Below, in pieces: positions 32,339-42,751 of a DNA stretch of 64,000 nt. Every line of letters begins with the position of its first letter. The first letter of the stretch is position 1. This DNA comes from Burkholderia sp. (GTDB lineage: Bacteria; Pseudomonadota; Gammaproteobacteria; Burkholderiales; Burkholderiaceae). The DNA is taken from contig CP144361.1 in assembly GCA_040954445.1 (NCBI GenBank), positions 1,054,001 to 1,118,000 of the forward strand. The letters run 5' to 3'. Under the pieces are notes generated by a model, which saw nothing but the letters and a program-made list of their open reading frames with translations, was not told where the DNA came from and ran no database searches. The translations under genes and the position numbers were made by a program.

Positions 32339-33423
32339 GGCGTTATTGCATAAATCGAACGTGAGGACGCCATGGCATCAGACGGGCATAATTCAGGCGA
32401 TACGAACGGATTGCGGACGAGCGAGGTCCGCCATGCGGTTGATGACGCCGCCGCGCCCAGAGACAGTGGCCGGTGAGGGTCTTGAACCGATACATCGCAT
32501 TCTCGGCAAGCGATCGCCGGTGGTAGCCACTGTGTTGCTTCCATTCTCGACGACCGTCACGGGCAATTGCATCAACCGCGCCATTACGCCACGCCGCACC
32601 GGGCATATCCGCTGGCCAATGAGCGGCACCCTCGCGTGGCGGAATCGAAGGAATAGCACTGCGTGCAGCAATGGCCGCATGGCATGGCTTGGTGTCGTAG
32701 GCACCGTCACCGCCGATGACATCGATTTGTTCTTCGCGTGGAATCTGGTCGAGCAACTTGGCCAGAGCGTCACCGTCAGCCACATTCTGATTCGTCATTA
32801 GCGCGGCATGCACTTGACCTGTATTCGCGTTGAGCGCGAGATGGACTTTACGCCACGTGCGCCGCTTCGAGTAGCCGTGCTGGCGCACCTTCCATTCATC
32901 TTCTCCATAGACTTTCAGACCGGTGCTGTCGACAACCAGATGGATCGGTTCATTGTCACGAAGGATCGGCAGTTCGACATCAAGCGTTTTTGCCCGGCGA
33001 CAGAGCGTGGTGTAATTCGGCACCGGCAAGCTCGGGAAGGCCAGATCGCGCAGACTTTGGGTGAAATTTTGCAGGGCGCGCAACGTCAGTCGATAGACTG
33101 ACTTCACGCCAAGTAATGCCTGAATCAGCGTATCGCCGTATAGACAGGGCCGACCACGCGTGAGTATGGCGTCGGGTATTCTGGAAAAGGCGGCTTCATC
33201 CATCCATATCGCCACGTTCCCCTGGTTAATCAGGACCTGATTATAGGCCGCCCAATTCCTGACACGGTCAGCGTGCCTTCGGCTCACCTATCTTGTGTAT
33301 GTCTTTACGCATTTTCTTGGAAAAAATTAGGCAGATGACTCTGGAATCTGACTTGATAGGGGCTGGCCGGCGAGCGTTGCGCGTAAACGTCAACAGCTTT
33401 CGCTCGATGTATGCAGCAACGCC
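32339..33423 (-). mobile_element. IS-A copy with internal deletion
   Basis: 1,085 bp. The transposase frame 33287-32343 (314 codons) is long but non-native at both ends. It starts in a shifted frame (MSRRHADRVRNWAAYN). About 40 bp are deleted near 32450, after LTGHCLWAR, which changes the C-terminus. The catalytic region itself looks intact. No target duplication. Confidence 0.85.
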
Positions 33424-33439
33424 AAGTTCTGATCAATAG

Positions 33440-33769
33440 CTAGCGGTTTATAGACTCGCTGATGGAAAGGTCAAACAAAGGTACCACCGGGAGAAGAATA
33501 GGCCGTACGCGTGAGCGTTGCTTTCGGCACTCAGGCTGCCTTGCATTCGTAGAACACCATGCGGGCACTGCTTGCGTGTGCGAGGCGACGCCGTAGTGGC
33601 TTTCGTTTATACCATGCTCGGCCATCAGTTCGCGAACCGATTCCGCGCACTTGCCGCAACAACTGGCGACCCCGAGCTCAAGCTGTAGCTCGTCGAACGA
33701 GACAACGCCTTCCGCCAGCGAGGCACGGATTTTTTGGTCGGACACGGACTTGCACACGCAAACAATCAT
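33440..33769 (-). CDS. bfd: bacterioferritin-associated ferredoxin Bfd, with frameshifted tail
   Basis: Binds a 2Fe-2S cluster and reduces Bfr to release stored iron. The ligands Cys4, Cys6, Cys38 and Cys41 (CVC ... CCGKC) are present. After about residue 69 (ASHTQAVPA) the frame is changed. The alternative frame reads VFYECKAA and a stop, the normal Bfd ending, so a single-base insertion near 33556-33560 has added about 30 foreign residues (to 109 in all). The Fe-S domain is unaffected and may still work. The partner bfr is 6 kb away on the other strand. Confidence 0.9.
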   Translation of the reverse strand: MIVCVCKSVSDQKIRASLAEGVVSFDELQLELGVASCCGKCAESVRELMAEHGINESHYGVASHTQAVPAWCSTNARQPECRKQRSRVRPILLPVVPLFDLSISESINR

Positions 33770-33791
33770 GATAAGTCTAAGAGTTAACGTT

Positions 33792-33831
33792 AATGAGAAC
33801 TATTATAATTATATTTTTCATAATTTGACAA
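33792..33831 (-). promoter_or_regulatory. bfd promoter with candidate Fur box
   Basis: On the minus strand TTGTCA (33831-33826) and TATAAT (33807-33802) are 18 bp apart. Overlapping the -10 and the region downstream, AATGAGAACTATTATAATT (33792-33810) resembles the Fur box. Iron repression of bfd through Fur is established in enterobacteria; here it is inferred from the site. Confidence 0.6.
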
Positions 33832-33851
33832 GCCCGCTCAGTGGTTTTGTA

Positions 33852-33886
33852 GGCGTTGTTGCATAAATCGAGCGTGAGGACGCATA
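33852..33886 (+). mobile_element. solo IS-A right end
   Basis: GGCGTTGTTGCATAAATC plus GAGCGTGAGGACGCA only, upstream of the bfd promoter. The following ~138 bp to 34024 contains a PAL-2-like TTATTGATCAGCCATTCGTG and no gene. Confidence 0.65.
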
Positions 33887-34024
33887 GGAATTTCAAAGTT
33901 CCAGAGTCGTCTGTTTGGCACGTTATTGATCAGCCATTCGTGATGACCTATCGAGAATCGAACATATTTGTGCTTTAATCACCAATTTTCCCGTTCTATA
34001 GAACGGACTGCTCTCCCTGGGACA

Positions 34025-34445
34025 TCAGCTCACAATTTTTGTGCGCGCCAGCGCTTCGTGATGCGCGCGCCGTTGCGCCAGCGTTTTGCCGCGCATAATA
34101 CTGGCGTGCCGCAGCGGATTACCGCACAACACGCAGGTCAATGGGTCAACGTCGAAGACCTGACGCTATAAATCCTGATAGCGAATCTTTTCACGGGTTG
34201 CGGTTGCTGGCCTGGTAGCGTGTAGGCTTTTGGTGCCATTGCCCCCTCACCCGGTTCACCAGCAAATCGTAAAAATTGATCATCCGGAAGTGTTTTTCTG
34301 GAATGTGTTGAACAAACCGGTCGATGCATACCTGCGTCTCATACTCCGCGATGCGATGGCACCCGTCTCGATGGCTCAGGTAGTCAAACGTCACCGTCTT
34401 GCCGTAATCGTGCTTCAACCTGGACTTCACCAGTGGTAAACGCTT
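34025..34445 (-). pseudogene. IS91-family transposase, C-terminal remnant
   Basis: In two frames on the minus strand one reads KTVTFDYLSHRDG, FVQHIPEKHFRMINFYDLLVN and then VDPLTCVLCGNPLRH and QRRAHHEALAR, ending at a stop at 34025. The HIP-K-(F/Y)R...YG-(F/L)LxNR block and the CxxCG segment are typical of the end of IS91-type (Y2) transposases. The N-terminal nuclease domain is absent. Confidence 0.65.
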
Positions 34446-34449
34446 GATA

Positions 34450-35636
34450 GGCGTTGTTGCATAAATCAAGCGCGAGGACGCAATGGCATCGACGGGCATA
34501 TTGATCACGAATTTCGGATCAATAATTTCAGGCGATACGAACGGATTGCGGACGAGCGAGGTCCGCCATGCGGTTGATGACGCCGACGCGAACGGCGACC
34601 TCGGTCGCCTGCGCGGCGATGTGACGCGCCCAGAGACAGTGGCCGGTGAGGGTCTTGAACCGATACATCGCATTCTCGGCAAGCGATCGCCGGTGGTAGC
34701 CACTGTGTTGCTTCCATTCTCGACGACCGTCACGGGCAATTGCATCAACCGCGCCATTACGCCACGCCGCACCGGGCATATCCGCTGGCCAATGAGCGGC
34801 ACCCTCGCGTGGCGGAATCGAAGGAATAGCACTGCGTGCAGCAATGGCCGCATGGCATGGCTTGGTGTCGTAGGCACCGTCACCGCCGATGACATCGATT
34901 TGTTCTTCGCGTGGAATCTGGTCGAGCAACTTGGCCAGAGCGTCACCGTCAGCCACATTCTGATTCGTCATTAGCGCGGCATGCACTTGACCTGTATTCG
35001 CGTTGAGCGCGAGATGGACTTTACGCCACGTGCGCCGCTGCGAGTAGCCGTGCTGGCGCACCTTCCATTCACCTTCTCCATAGACCTTCAGACCGGTGCT
35101 GTCGACAACCAGATAGATCGGTTCATTGTCACGAAGGATCGGCAGTTCGACATCAAGCGTTTTTGCCCGGCGACAGAGCGTGGTGTAATTCGGCACCGGC
35201 AAGCTCGGGAAGGCCAAATCGCGCAGACTTTGGGTGAAACCTTGCAGGGCGCGCAAGGTCAGTCGATAGACGGTCTTCACGCCAAGTAATGCCTGAATCC
35301 ACGCCAAGTAATGCCTGAATCAGCGTATCGCCGTATACACACGGGCGACCACGTGTGGGTATGGCATCGGGCATTCTGGCAAGGACGGCTTCATCTATCC
35401 ATATTGTTACGTTCCCCGGCTGATCAGGCCTTCATTATAGGCCGCCCAATTCCTGACACGGTAGCGTGCCTTCGGCTCACCTTTCTTGTGTATGTCCTTG
35501 CGCATTTTCTTGGCAAAAATTAGGCAGTTACTCTGGAATCTGACTTGATAGGAGGCTGGCCCCGCGACCGTTGGGCGTAAACGTCAACGGATCTCGCTCG
35601 ATTTATGCAACAACGCCCGATTTATGCAACAACGCC
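34450..35636 (-). mobile_element. IS-A with perfect target duplication, PAL-2 insert and tandem duplications
   Basis: Flanked by CGCTTGATA at 34441-34449 and 35637-35645. Three oddities are visible. A 26-bp PAL-2 sits in the right end (34499-34525). There is a 22-bp tandem duplication inside the transposase (CACGCCAAGTAATGCCTGAAT repeated at 35278-35322). The last 19 bp of the left terminal repeat are duplicated. The internal duplication breaks the frame after MAWIQALLG; the remaining ORF is 35307-34528 (259 residues). Confidence 0.9.
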
Positions 35637-35657
35637 CGCTTGATATACCGGTTTAGA

Positions 35658-35755
35658 TATTAATCAGAAATTCATTATCTTGAAATTAGAAAATCGTGCC
35701 TCATGTCTCGTTTTTCCATACCCATCAAATGAAGGATCATTTTCCAATTTCAAGA
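35658..35755. repeat. PAL-2 long form, truncated by IS-A
   Basis: TATTAATCAGAAATTCATTA through AATTTCAAGAG; the last ~20 bp of the right arm are lost where the next IS-A begins. It is the spacer between two inverted IS-A copies. Confidence 0.7.
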
Positions 35756-36892
35756 GGCGTTGTTGCATAAATCGAGCGAGATCCGTTGACGTTTACGCCC
35801 AACGGTCGCGGGGCCAGCCTCCTATCAAGTCAGATTCCAGAGTAACTGCCTAATTTTTGCCAAGAAAATGCGCAAGGACATACACAAGAAAGGTGAGCCG
35901 AAGGCACGCTACCGTGTCAGGAATTGGGCGGCCTATAATGAAGGCCTGATCAGCCGGGGAACGTAACAATATGGATAGATGAAGCCGTCCTTGCCAGAAT
36001 GCCCGATGCCATACCCACACGTGGTCGCCCGTGTGTATACGGCGATACGCTGATTCAGGCATTACTTGGCGTGGATTCAGGCATTACTTGGCGTGAAGAC
36101 CGTCTATCGACTGGCGTTGCGCGCCCTGCAAGGTTTCACCCACAGTCTGCGCGATCTGGCCTTCCCGAGCTTGCCGGTGCCGAATTACACCACGCTCTGC
36201 CGCCGGGCAAAAACGCCTGATGTCGAACTGCCGATCCTTCGTGACAATGAACCGATCTATCTGGTTGTCGACAGCACCGGTCTGAAGGTCTATGGAGAAG
36301 GTGAATGGAAGGTGCGCCAGCACGGCTACTCGAGGCGGTGCACGTGGCGTAAAGTCCATCTGGCGCTCAACGCGAATACGGGTCAAGTGCATGCCGCGCT
36401 AATGACGCATCAGAATGTGGCTGACGGTGACGCTCTGGCCAAGTTGCTCGACCAGATTCCACGCGAAGAACAAATCGATGTCATCGGCAGTGACGATGCT
36501 TACGACACCAAGCCATGCCATGCGGCCATTGCTGCACGCAGTGCTATTCCTTCGATTCCGCCACGCGCGGATGCCGTTCATTGGCCAGCGGATATGCCCG
36601 CTGCGGCGTGGCGTAATGGCGCGGTTGATGCAATTGCCCGTGACGGTCGTCGAGAATGGAAGCAACACAGTGGCTACCACCGGCGATCGCTTGCCGAGAA
36701 TGCGATGTATCGGTTCAAGACCCTCACCGGCCACTGTCTCTGGGCGCGTCACATCGACTCGCAGGCGACCGAGGTCTCCGTTCGCGTCGGAGTCATCAAC
36801 CGTATGGCACGGTCCTCGCTCGTCCGCAATCCGTTCGTATCGCCTGAAATTATGCCCATCGATGCCTCACACTCGATTTATGCAACAACGCC
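35756..36892 (+). mobile_element. IS-A, sister of the preceding copy in inverted orientation
   Basis: 1,137 bp. It shares with the preceding copy the 22-bp internal duplication and a C in place of G in GTTTACGCCCAACGG, so the two descend from one copy. The transposase ORF 36066-36905 (279 residues) starts at the duplication and is altered near the C-terminus (RMARSSLVRN). No target duplication. Confidence 0.88.
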
Positions 36893-36913
36893 CCCGAAAT
36901 GGTAATCACTGAC

Positions 36914-38062
36914 TCAGTGCCGGTCAACCCACCTAAGCCCGAACAGACCGACCGCCAGGTAGATCAGCCCGGGTAGCGCCGCGGTTAGCGGAGCGGGCCA
37001 GGTATTGAGCGTGCCGATATGCGAGAACAGCGTGTTAAAGAGCTGGAAGCTCATGCCGAGCATGATGCCGCCGAACACTTTCATGCCAACCACGCTGGCG
37101 CGTGTATGTAGGTACGCGCACGGCAGCGACAGCACCAGCATCACGAACGCTGCGAACGGGTAGAGCAGCTTGCGCCACAGCGCAATCTCGTAACGCTGCG
37201 TGTCCTGCTGGTTATCGCGCAGATGCCGGATGTAGCGAAATAGGTTGAAGATCGACATACGTTCCGGCGAGACCAGCAGCACCGAGAGGATCTGCGGCGT
37301 AAGATCGGAGCGCAGCGAGTACTGCGGTATCGTCACCTGCTTAGAGCGATAGACTGGGTTCAGTGCATCCTTGGGCATGTTCGGCGCAGACTCGATCGGC
37401 GAGAGCTGGGTTTCAGCCACGTCGGTCAGCAACCAGTGGCCTGGCGGCACGTAGCGCCCCGACTTGGCGATGCGCACATTCTGCAGCTGAAACCGCGAGT
37501 CGAACTCGTAGATTCGCACGTTGCTGATAGTCGAGTCAGGCGAGAGCGTGCCGACGTTGACGAAGCGCGTGACGGGCTCGCCGTTGTCGTGTGCCGTCAG
37601 CGTGTCTTTGGCCCACACACCCGACTGGAAGTTCGACGAGACCGAGGAGCCCAACGCCTGGAGCCGCACGCGTTCGGAAAGCTGGCCGGTGTAGGGACCG
37701 ATAAACTCGCCGATCAGGTAGGTGACGATCACCAGTGGAACACCGATCTTCAGCAGGGAGCGGAGCGCCCGGTTGGTGGCCAGGCCAGAGACGCGGAAAA
37801 TGGTGAACTCTGAGTTGGCAGCCATCTGCGCGAACACGTAAATGGCGCTGATCAGGGTGGCAACCGGGATGATCTCGTAGAAGCGCGAGGGCATCTGCAG
37901 GCCTACGCGCAGAACCGCGTAGCCGAAGTTGTAGCTGCCGTGGCCGACCGAGTTCAGCTCACTGATCAGGTCGAAGAAAAAGAATAGCCCCGAGAACGTA
38001 AACAGCACAAACACGAAGGCCAGGTAGATCTGGCGCGCGAAATACTTTTCGTAGAGCCGCAT
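36914..38062 (-). CDS. lptG: LPS export ABC permease LptG
   Basis: Inner-membrane permease that, with LptF and the ATPase LptB, pulls lipopolysaccharide from the membrane and passes it to LptC/LptA. The 382 residues show three N-terminal transmembrane helices (about 10-115), a large periplasmic beta-jellyroll domain (about 130-285) and three C-terminal helices ending LFGLRWVDRH. The start MRLYEKYFARQIY is standard. It lies 3 bp after lptF. An IS-A ends 22 bp after the stop. Confidence 0.96.
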   Translation of the reverse strand: MRLYEKYFARQIYLAFVFVLFTFSGLFFFFDLISELNSVGHGSYNFGYAVLRVGLQMPSRFYEIIPVATLISAIYVFAQMAANSEFTIFRVSGLATNRALRSLLKIGVPLVIVTYLIGEFIGPYTGQLSERVRLQALGSSVSSNFQSGVWAKDTLTAHDNGEPVTRFVNVGTLSPDSTISNVRIYEFDSRFQLQNVRIAKSGRYVPPGHWLLTDVAETQLSPIESAPNMPKDALNPVYRSKQVTIPQYSLRSDLTPQILSVLLVSPERMSIFNLFRYIRHLRDNQQDTQRYEIALWRKLLYPFAAFVMLVLSLPCAYLHTRASVVGMKVFGGIMLGMSFQLFNTLFSHIGTLNTWPAPLTAALPGLIYLAVGLFGLRWVDRH

Positions 38063-38065
38063 CGG

Positions 38066-39157
38066 TCAGGCTCCCCAGTGGAATGTGGCACGCGGGATCA
38101 GCGGTTGGTTGCGCACGCGCATCCAGAACAGGAAGGCGACGATGCCGGCCACCACTAGGTGCAGCACCACCAGGCCTACGCAGAACGGGATCTTGCCGCG
38201 TCCGATCTGCGACTGCACCACGTTGAGCAGGTTCGAATATGTCAAATAGATCAACACGGCCATCACGAGGTTCACGGTACGCCCACGCCTCGGGTTCTGG
38301 TAGGTCAGCGGGATTGCGAGAATCATCAGATTGATGGCAATCAGAAGCAGGCCGGCGCGCCAGGCGAATTCGGCGAGGTTCTCATCGGTCGGATCACGCA
38401 GCAGGTCCAGCGTCGGGGTGCTAGTGGTGGTCGGCTGGGTGATCACTTTTTTACTCTGGATCTTTACGCCGTACCGTTCAAACTGTATGATCTTGAAGTT
38501 AGGCTGGCCGGGCACGCCGTCGTAGCGACGACCATTTTCCAGCACGATGAAGCGGTCGCCATTCTGGGCAGTCTTGGTATGGCCAGTCTGCGACACTACT
38601 ACGTTGACCTTGCCTTGCTCGACAGTGGTGACGAACACGTTCTGCACGCTGGCCTGATCGGTCGACATCTTCTCGATGAAGAATACGCGGTTGGTGGACG
38701 GCGACTCGCGGAACTGGCCCGGCGCGAGTAACGAGACTTCGTCGCGCTGCTGGAAGCGTGCTTTGAGCAGCTTGCTCTGCTGGTTCGCCCAAGGCCAGCC
38801 GACGAAGGCGAAGAAGGCGATCAGAACGATTATGGGCGTGGCGAACACGCCGATCGGCTTGAGCAGGCGCGTCAGGCTCATGCCAGAGGCGAGCCAGACC
38901 ACCATTTCGGCATCCTTATACCAGCGCGTGAGCACGAACAGGATCGACACGAAGAGGGTGCCGACCAGGATCATCGCGAGATAGCCGATCACGGTGAGGC
39001 CGATCAGTACGAGTACGTCCTTCGGGCTGACCTGACCGGTCGCTGCATAGCCGACGATGCGGATCATCATCGACGTCAACATGATCGTGAGCAACACCAT
39101 GAAGACGCCGCTGGCGGTGTACGCAAGCTCGCGCTGGAGGAAGCGTTCGAAGATCAT
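38066..39157 (-). CDS. lptF: LPS export ABC permease LptF
   Basis: Partner of LptG in the LptB2FG extractor. The 363-residue protein begins MIFERFLQRELAYTASGVF. It has the same six-helix plus periplasmic domain layout, including GQFRESPSTNRVFFIEK in the jellyroll and a hydrophobic C-terminal third. The frame is open to 39244 but the ATG at 39157 matches the family and leaves a normal divergent gap to pepA. lptF-lptG and pepA-holC are divergently arranged, as usual in Burkholderia. Confidence 0.96.
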   Translation of the reverse strand: MIFERFLQRELAYTASGVFMVLLTIMLTSMMIRIVGYAATGQVSPKDVLVLIGLTVIGYLAMILVGTLFVSILFVLTRWYKDAEMVVWLASGMSLTRLLKPIGVFATPIIVLIAFFAFVGWPWANQQSKLLKARFQQRDEVSLLAPGQFRESPSTNRVFFIEKMSTDQASVQNVFVTTVEQGKVNVVVSQTGHTKTAQNGDRFIVLENGRRYDGVPGQPNFKIIQFERYGVKIQSKKVITQPTTTSTPTLDLLRDPTDENLAEFAWRAGLLLIAINLMILAIPLTYQNPRRGRTVNLVMAVLIYLTYSNLLNVVQSQIGRGKIPFCVGLVVLHLVVAGIVAFLFWMRVRNQPLIPRATFHWGA

Positions 39158-39266
39158 GTTTGAGGCGAAGAGGGCGGGGAGAGATACAGCGCGACGCCAC
39201 AGGGAAAATAGCGGACAATGACAGCTTTCACCCACATAGCCCAAATCTTATCCAAGGACAAGCGCG

Positions 39267-40778
39267 ATGGACTTTAGCATAAAAGGCTTTGATTGGAGCA
39301 AAAGTGCGTCCAAGGGCTTCCTGACAGGCAAGCCCGACTGCGTGGTGGTCGGCGTGTTCGAGTCGCAGACGCTGTCCGGTGCCGCCTTCGACATCGACGC
39401 AGCTGCCAAGGGTCTAGTGTCGCGCCTAGTCAAGGCCGGCGATATAGACGGTAAGCTCGGAAAGACGCTGTTTCTGCACGAGGTTGAAGGCGTTGGCGCT
39501 TCCCGCATCCTGCTGGTCGGCCTCGGAAAGCAGGATGGTTTCGGCCAGAAGGCCTACCAGGAAGCAACGCGTGCCGCCTGGCGCGCGCTGCTGGCCACCA
39601 AGATCGGCCAGGTTACGTTCACACTAGCGCAACTGCCGGTGGCTGAGCGCGGCACCGAGTGGAGCGTGCGCGCCGCGATCTTCACGCTGCGCAACGAGAC
39701 CTACCTCTTTACGCAGATGAAGAGCAAGGCCGAACCAGCTCCGGCCACCCTCAAGCGCGTGGTGTTCAGTGTCCATCCGGACGATAAGTTGGCTGCCAAG
39801 CTGGCTGCCAAGCAGGCCGTGGCGATCGCCAACGGCATGGATCTCACACGTGAGCTGGGCAACCTGCCCGGTAACGTCTGTACCCCCACCTATCTCGCCA
39901 ACAGCGCCAGGCAGCTGGCCAAAGACTGGGGCCTGAAGGCCGATGTGCTCAGCCTCAAGCAGATCCAGGCACTCAAGATGGGCTCCTTTCTGTCGGTCAC
40001 GCGCGGTTCGGTTGAGCCGCCGCAGTTGATCGTGCTGCACTACCAGGGTGCCGCCACCAAGGTCGCACCGATCGTGCTGGTCGGTAAGGGCATCACTTTT
40101 GACACTGGCGGCATCTCGCTGAAGCCGGGCGAGGGCATGGACGAGATGAAGTATGATATGTGTGGCGCCGGCTCGGTGTTGGGCACCATGCGTGCGCTCG
40201 CCGAAATGGCGCTGAAGCTTAACGTAGTAGCGATCGTGCCGACCTGCGAGAATATGCCCTCTGGCCAGGCCACCAAACCGGGTGACATCGTCACCAGCAT
40301 GAAGGGCCTGACGATCGAGGTGCTAAATACCGACGCCGAAGGCCGTCTGATTCTCTGCGACGCGCTGACCTATGCCGAGCGCTTCAAGCCGGTTGCGGTG
40401 ATCGACGTGGCGACGCTGACGGGTGCATGCGTGGTCGCGCTGGGCCACCACAACAGCGGCCTGTTCTCGAAGGACGACGCGTTGGCCGGCGAACTGCTCG
40501 ACGCCGCGCGCGAAGCGGGCGACCCGGCCTGGCGCATGCCACTCGACGACGAGTACCAGGAGTTGCTGAAGTCAAACTTCGCGGACCTGGCCAACATCGG
40601 CGGTCGTCCGGGCGGCAGCATTACGGCGGCCTGCTTCCTGGCGCGCTTCGCAGAAAACTATCCGTGGGCGCACTTGGACATCGCGGGCACGGCCTGGAAG
40701 AGCGGCGCTGCCAAGGGCACCACCGGTCGCCCGGTGCCGCTGCTCTCGCAATTCCTGATCGACCGCGCCGGTGTGTGA
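39267..40778 (+). CDS. pepA: leucyl aminopeptidase PepA (M17)
   Basis: Cytosolic two-metal aminopeptidase; in some bacteria it is also a DNA-binding accessory factor for recombination. The 503 residues consist of an N-terminal domain (1-170) and a catalytic domain. The domain contains [17 protein letters not shown] (metal and Lys), [11 protein letters not shown] and the M17 signature NTDAEGRL. The start at 39267 gives [10 protein letters not shown]. It is followed after 39 bp by holC. Confidence 0.97.
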   Translation: MDFSIKGFDWSKSASKGFLTGKPDCVVVGVFESQTLSGAAFDIDAAAKGLVSRLVKAGDIDGKLGKTLFLHEVEGVGASRILLVGLGKQDGFGQKAYQEATRAAWRALLATKIGQVTFTLAQLPVAERGTEWSVRAAIFTLRNETYLFTQMKSKAEPAPATLKRVVFSVHPDDKLAAKLAAKQAVAIANGMDLTRELGNLPGNVCTPTYLANSARQLAKDWGLKADVLSLKQIQALKMGSFLSVTRGSVEPPQLIVLHYQGAATKVAPIVLVGKGITFDTGGISLKPGEGMDEMKYDMCGAGSVLGTMRALAEMALKLNVVAIVPTCENMPSGQATKPGDIVTSMKGLTIEVLNTDAEGRLILCDALTYAERFKPVAVIDVATLTGACVVALGHHNSGLFSKDDALAGELLDAAREAGDPAWRMPLDDEYQELLKSNFADLANIGGRPGGSITAACFLARFAENYPWAHLDIAGTAWKSGAAKGTTGRPVPLLSQFLIDRAGV

Positions 40779-40817
40779 GCGCAAAGTTGGAAAAGGTAGG
40801 CATGACGCGGCGGCTCA

Positions 40818-41234
40818 ATGACACGAATCGATTTCCATTCGAACGTCGGCGACTCGCTTGCGTATGCGTGCCGGCTGCTGCGAAAAGCCTACCTGGCCGG
40901 CCAGACCATACTGGTCTGCTCTGAACCGGCGCGGCTGCGCGCGCTCGATGAGCGGTTGTGGACTTTCTCGCCACTCGATTTCATCCCCCATTGCTTGGTC
41001 GACAGCCCACAGGCCTCGCAGACGCCGATCGTGTTGACCACCGATCTGTCGCGCGCTCCGCACGATGGGGTGCTGCTCAATCTCGGTGCCGAAGTGCCCG
41101 AGCAATTCGCGCGCTTTGCCCGGCTGCTCGAAGTGGTCGGCAGCGCGCCGGAGGAACTGGCGACCGGTCGCAATCGCTACCGTTTCTATCGCGACCGCGG
41201 CTACCCGTTGAACAACTACAAGCAAGACGGCTAG
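40818..41234 (+). CDS. holC: DNA polymerase III subunit chi
   Basis: Links the clamp loader to single-strand binding protein. The 138 residues carry the HolC fold: RIDFHSNVGD start, AYACRLLRKAYLAGQTILV, LWTFSPLDFIPH, DGVLLNLG and YRFYRDRGYPLNNYK ending. valS normally follows within one or two genes but IS debris begins 4 bp after the stop. Confidence 0.96.
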   Translation: MTRIDFHSNVGDSLAYACRLLRKAYLAGQTILVCSEPARLRALDERLWTFSPLDFIPHCLVDSPQASQTPIVLTTDLSRAPHDGVLLNLGAEVPEQFARFARLLEVVGSAPEELATGRNRYRFYRDRGYPLNNYKQDG

Positions 41235-41237
41235 GGT

Positions 41238-41497
41238 ATTGTTGCATAAATCTAACGAGAGCCGGTGACGTTGACGCGCACCGGTCGGGTGGGAGCCCCG
41301 ATTATCCAGTCAGATTCCAGCATAAATTTTCAATTTTTTACGAAAAGATACGCAGGGACATACGCAAGACATGTGAGCCGAAAGCACGCTACCACGTCAG
41401 GAACTGGGCGACCTATAATTCGGGCCAAATGAACCGTGGGAACGTGACGATATAGATATTGATACGCAATTTCAAGATCAGAATTGCGGATAAAGAA
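41238..41497 (+). mobile_element. IS-A left-end remnant followed by PAL-2 short form
   Basis: 41238-41454 is a diverged IS-A left end with the first ~35 transposase codons (HVRNWATYNSGQMNRGNVTI, then a stop). At 41457 a PAL-2 of about 40 bp begins (TATTGATACGCAATTTCAAG). Confidence 0.7.
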
Positions 41498-41536
41498 CGC
41501 TGTGGCAGACGCTTGTCTCAATCTCTTCAGCTAGAT

Positions 41537-41608
41537 TCGCCACCCCTTGAGAGCACTTTTGCATTTAACTTTCAGGGTTTGAAACTTTCCCCCTTGGGGA
41601 GAGAAGTT
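41537..41608 (-). repeat. HP-3 repeat, copy C
   Basis: Diverged first hairpin (CACCCCTTGAGAG), the conserved CACTTTTGCATTTAACTTTC spacer, then CCCCCTTGGGGAGAGAAG. It lies about 150 bp upstream of rplM. Confidence 0.6.
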
Positions 41609-41614
41609 TTATTT

Positions 41615-41642
41615 CGAACGCTCTAGTAAATTTCTTTATAAT
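41615..41642 (+). promoter_or_regulatory. possible rplM-rpsI promoter
   Basis: A perfect -10 TATAAT at 41637-41642 has a weak -35 (TTCGAA around 41614). It lies 117 bp before rplM, directly after the HP-3 repeat. The leader 41643-41758 holds no gene. Confidence 0.35.
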
Positions 41643-41758
41643 TAAAAATTTTCCGTATTTATGCCCGCGGAGAAAGCCAGGGAAAGCCTGTACAGCACCC
41701 AGAGCGCAACCAAATTCAAACAGGGGAAAGGGCAGCATTCATTATTTGGGAATCGATC

Positions 41759-42187
41759 ATGAAGACGTTTTTCGCAAAAGCTCATGAAGTGACGCGCGCA
41801 TGGTATGTGATTGACGGGACGGATAAGACTCTTGGCCGTGTCGCCAGCGAAGTGGCGCGCCGTCTTCGCGGCAAGCACAAGCCTGAGTTTAGCCCGCACG
41901 TCGACACTGGTGATTGCATCATCATCATCAACGCGAGCAAGTTGAAAGTTACGGGCAACAAGCTTCTCGGCAAGAAGTACTACCGTCACTCGGGTTACCC
42001 GGGCGGTATCTATGAAACGACGTTCGGCAAGATGCAGGAACGCTTTCCGGGCCGCGCGCTCGAGAAAGCGGTTAAGGGCATGCTGCCAAAGGGGCCACTT
42101 GGCTACGCGATAATCAAAAAGCTGAAGGTCTACGCAGAAGCGACGCATCCGCATTCGGCACAACAGCCGAAGGCGCTCGAGATCTAA
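41759..42187 (+). CDS. rplM: 50S ribosomal protein L13
   Basis: 142 residues, the standard length. Starts [20 protein letters not shown], and includes [30 protein letters not shown] and [12 protein letters not shown]. It forms the usual two-gene operon with rpsI, 10 bp apart. Base use and sequence look fully functional. Confidence 0.98.
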   Translation: MKTFFAKAHEVTRAWYVIDGTDKTLGRVASEVARRLRGKHKPEFSPHVDTGDCIIIINASKLKVTGNKLLGKKYYRHSGYPGGIYETTFGKMQERFPGRALEKAVKGMLPKGPLGYAIIKKLKVYAEATHPHSAQQPKALEI

Positions 42188-42197
42188 AGGGACCTAC

Positions 42198-42590
42198 ATG
42201 ATCGGTAACTGGAACTACGGTACGGGCCGCCGCAAGAGCGCAGTCGCTCGTGTCTTCATCAAGGCTGGCAAGGGCAACATTATCGTCAACGGAACGCCCA
42301 TCGCTGACTACTTCTCGCGTGAAACCTCGCTGATGATCGTGCGCCAGCCGCTCAATCTGACGAACCACGGCCAGACATTCGACATCAAAGTCAACGTCAC
42401 GGGCGGCGGTGAGACGGGTCAAGCCGGCGCAGTGCGCCACGGCATCACTCGCGCGCTGATCGACTACGACGTAACGCTTAAACCGACACTGTCAAAAGCA
42501 GGCTTCGTGACGCGCGATGCGCGTGAGGTCGAGCGTAAGAAGATGGGTCTGCGCAAGGCACGTCGCGCCAAGCAGTTCTCCAAGCGTTAA
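42198..42590 (+). CDS. rpsI: 30S ribosomal protein S9
   Basis: 130 residues. [17 protein letters not shown] near the start and [19 protein letters not shown] are the S9 signature. The C-terminal tail RRAKQFSKR, which reaches the P-site tRNA, is intact. An RBS (AAGGGAC) lies 7-12 bp upstream within the short gap after rplM. Confidence 0.98.
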   Translation: MIGNWNYGTGRRKSAVARVFIKAGKGNIIVNGTPIADYFSRETSLMIVRQPLNLTNHGQTFDIKVNVTGGGETGQAGAVRHGITRALIDYDVTLKPTLSKAGFVTRDAREVERKKMGLRKARRAKQFSKR

Positions 42591-42628
42591 GCGCTTTCGG
42601 AAGGTCGCTCTAGGGCGATACGTCGACG

Positions 42629-42661
42629 AAAACCGCCAGCAATCGACTGGTGGGTTTTTAT
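42629..42661 (+). terminator. Rho-independent terminator after rpsI
   Basis: AACCGCCAGC and CTGGTGGGTT pair around a short loop (AATCGA) and are followed by TTTTA. It lies about 40 bp after the rpsI stop. Confidence 0.65.
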
Positions 42662-42751
42662 GGCCGGCATCGATCGAAGGGCGTGCTGCGGCTCGTAAAT
42701 AAGTGCGCGAATCGCTTAATTTCGCAGACTTTCGGTACGCTCTTCACAATT

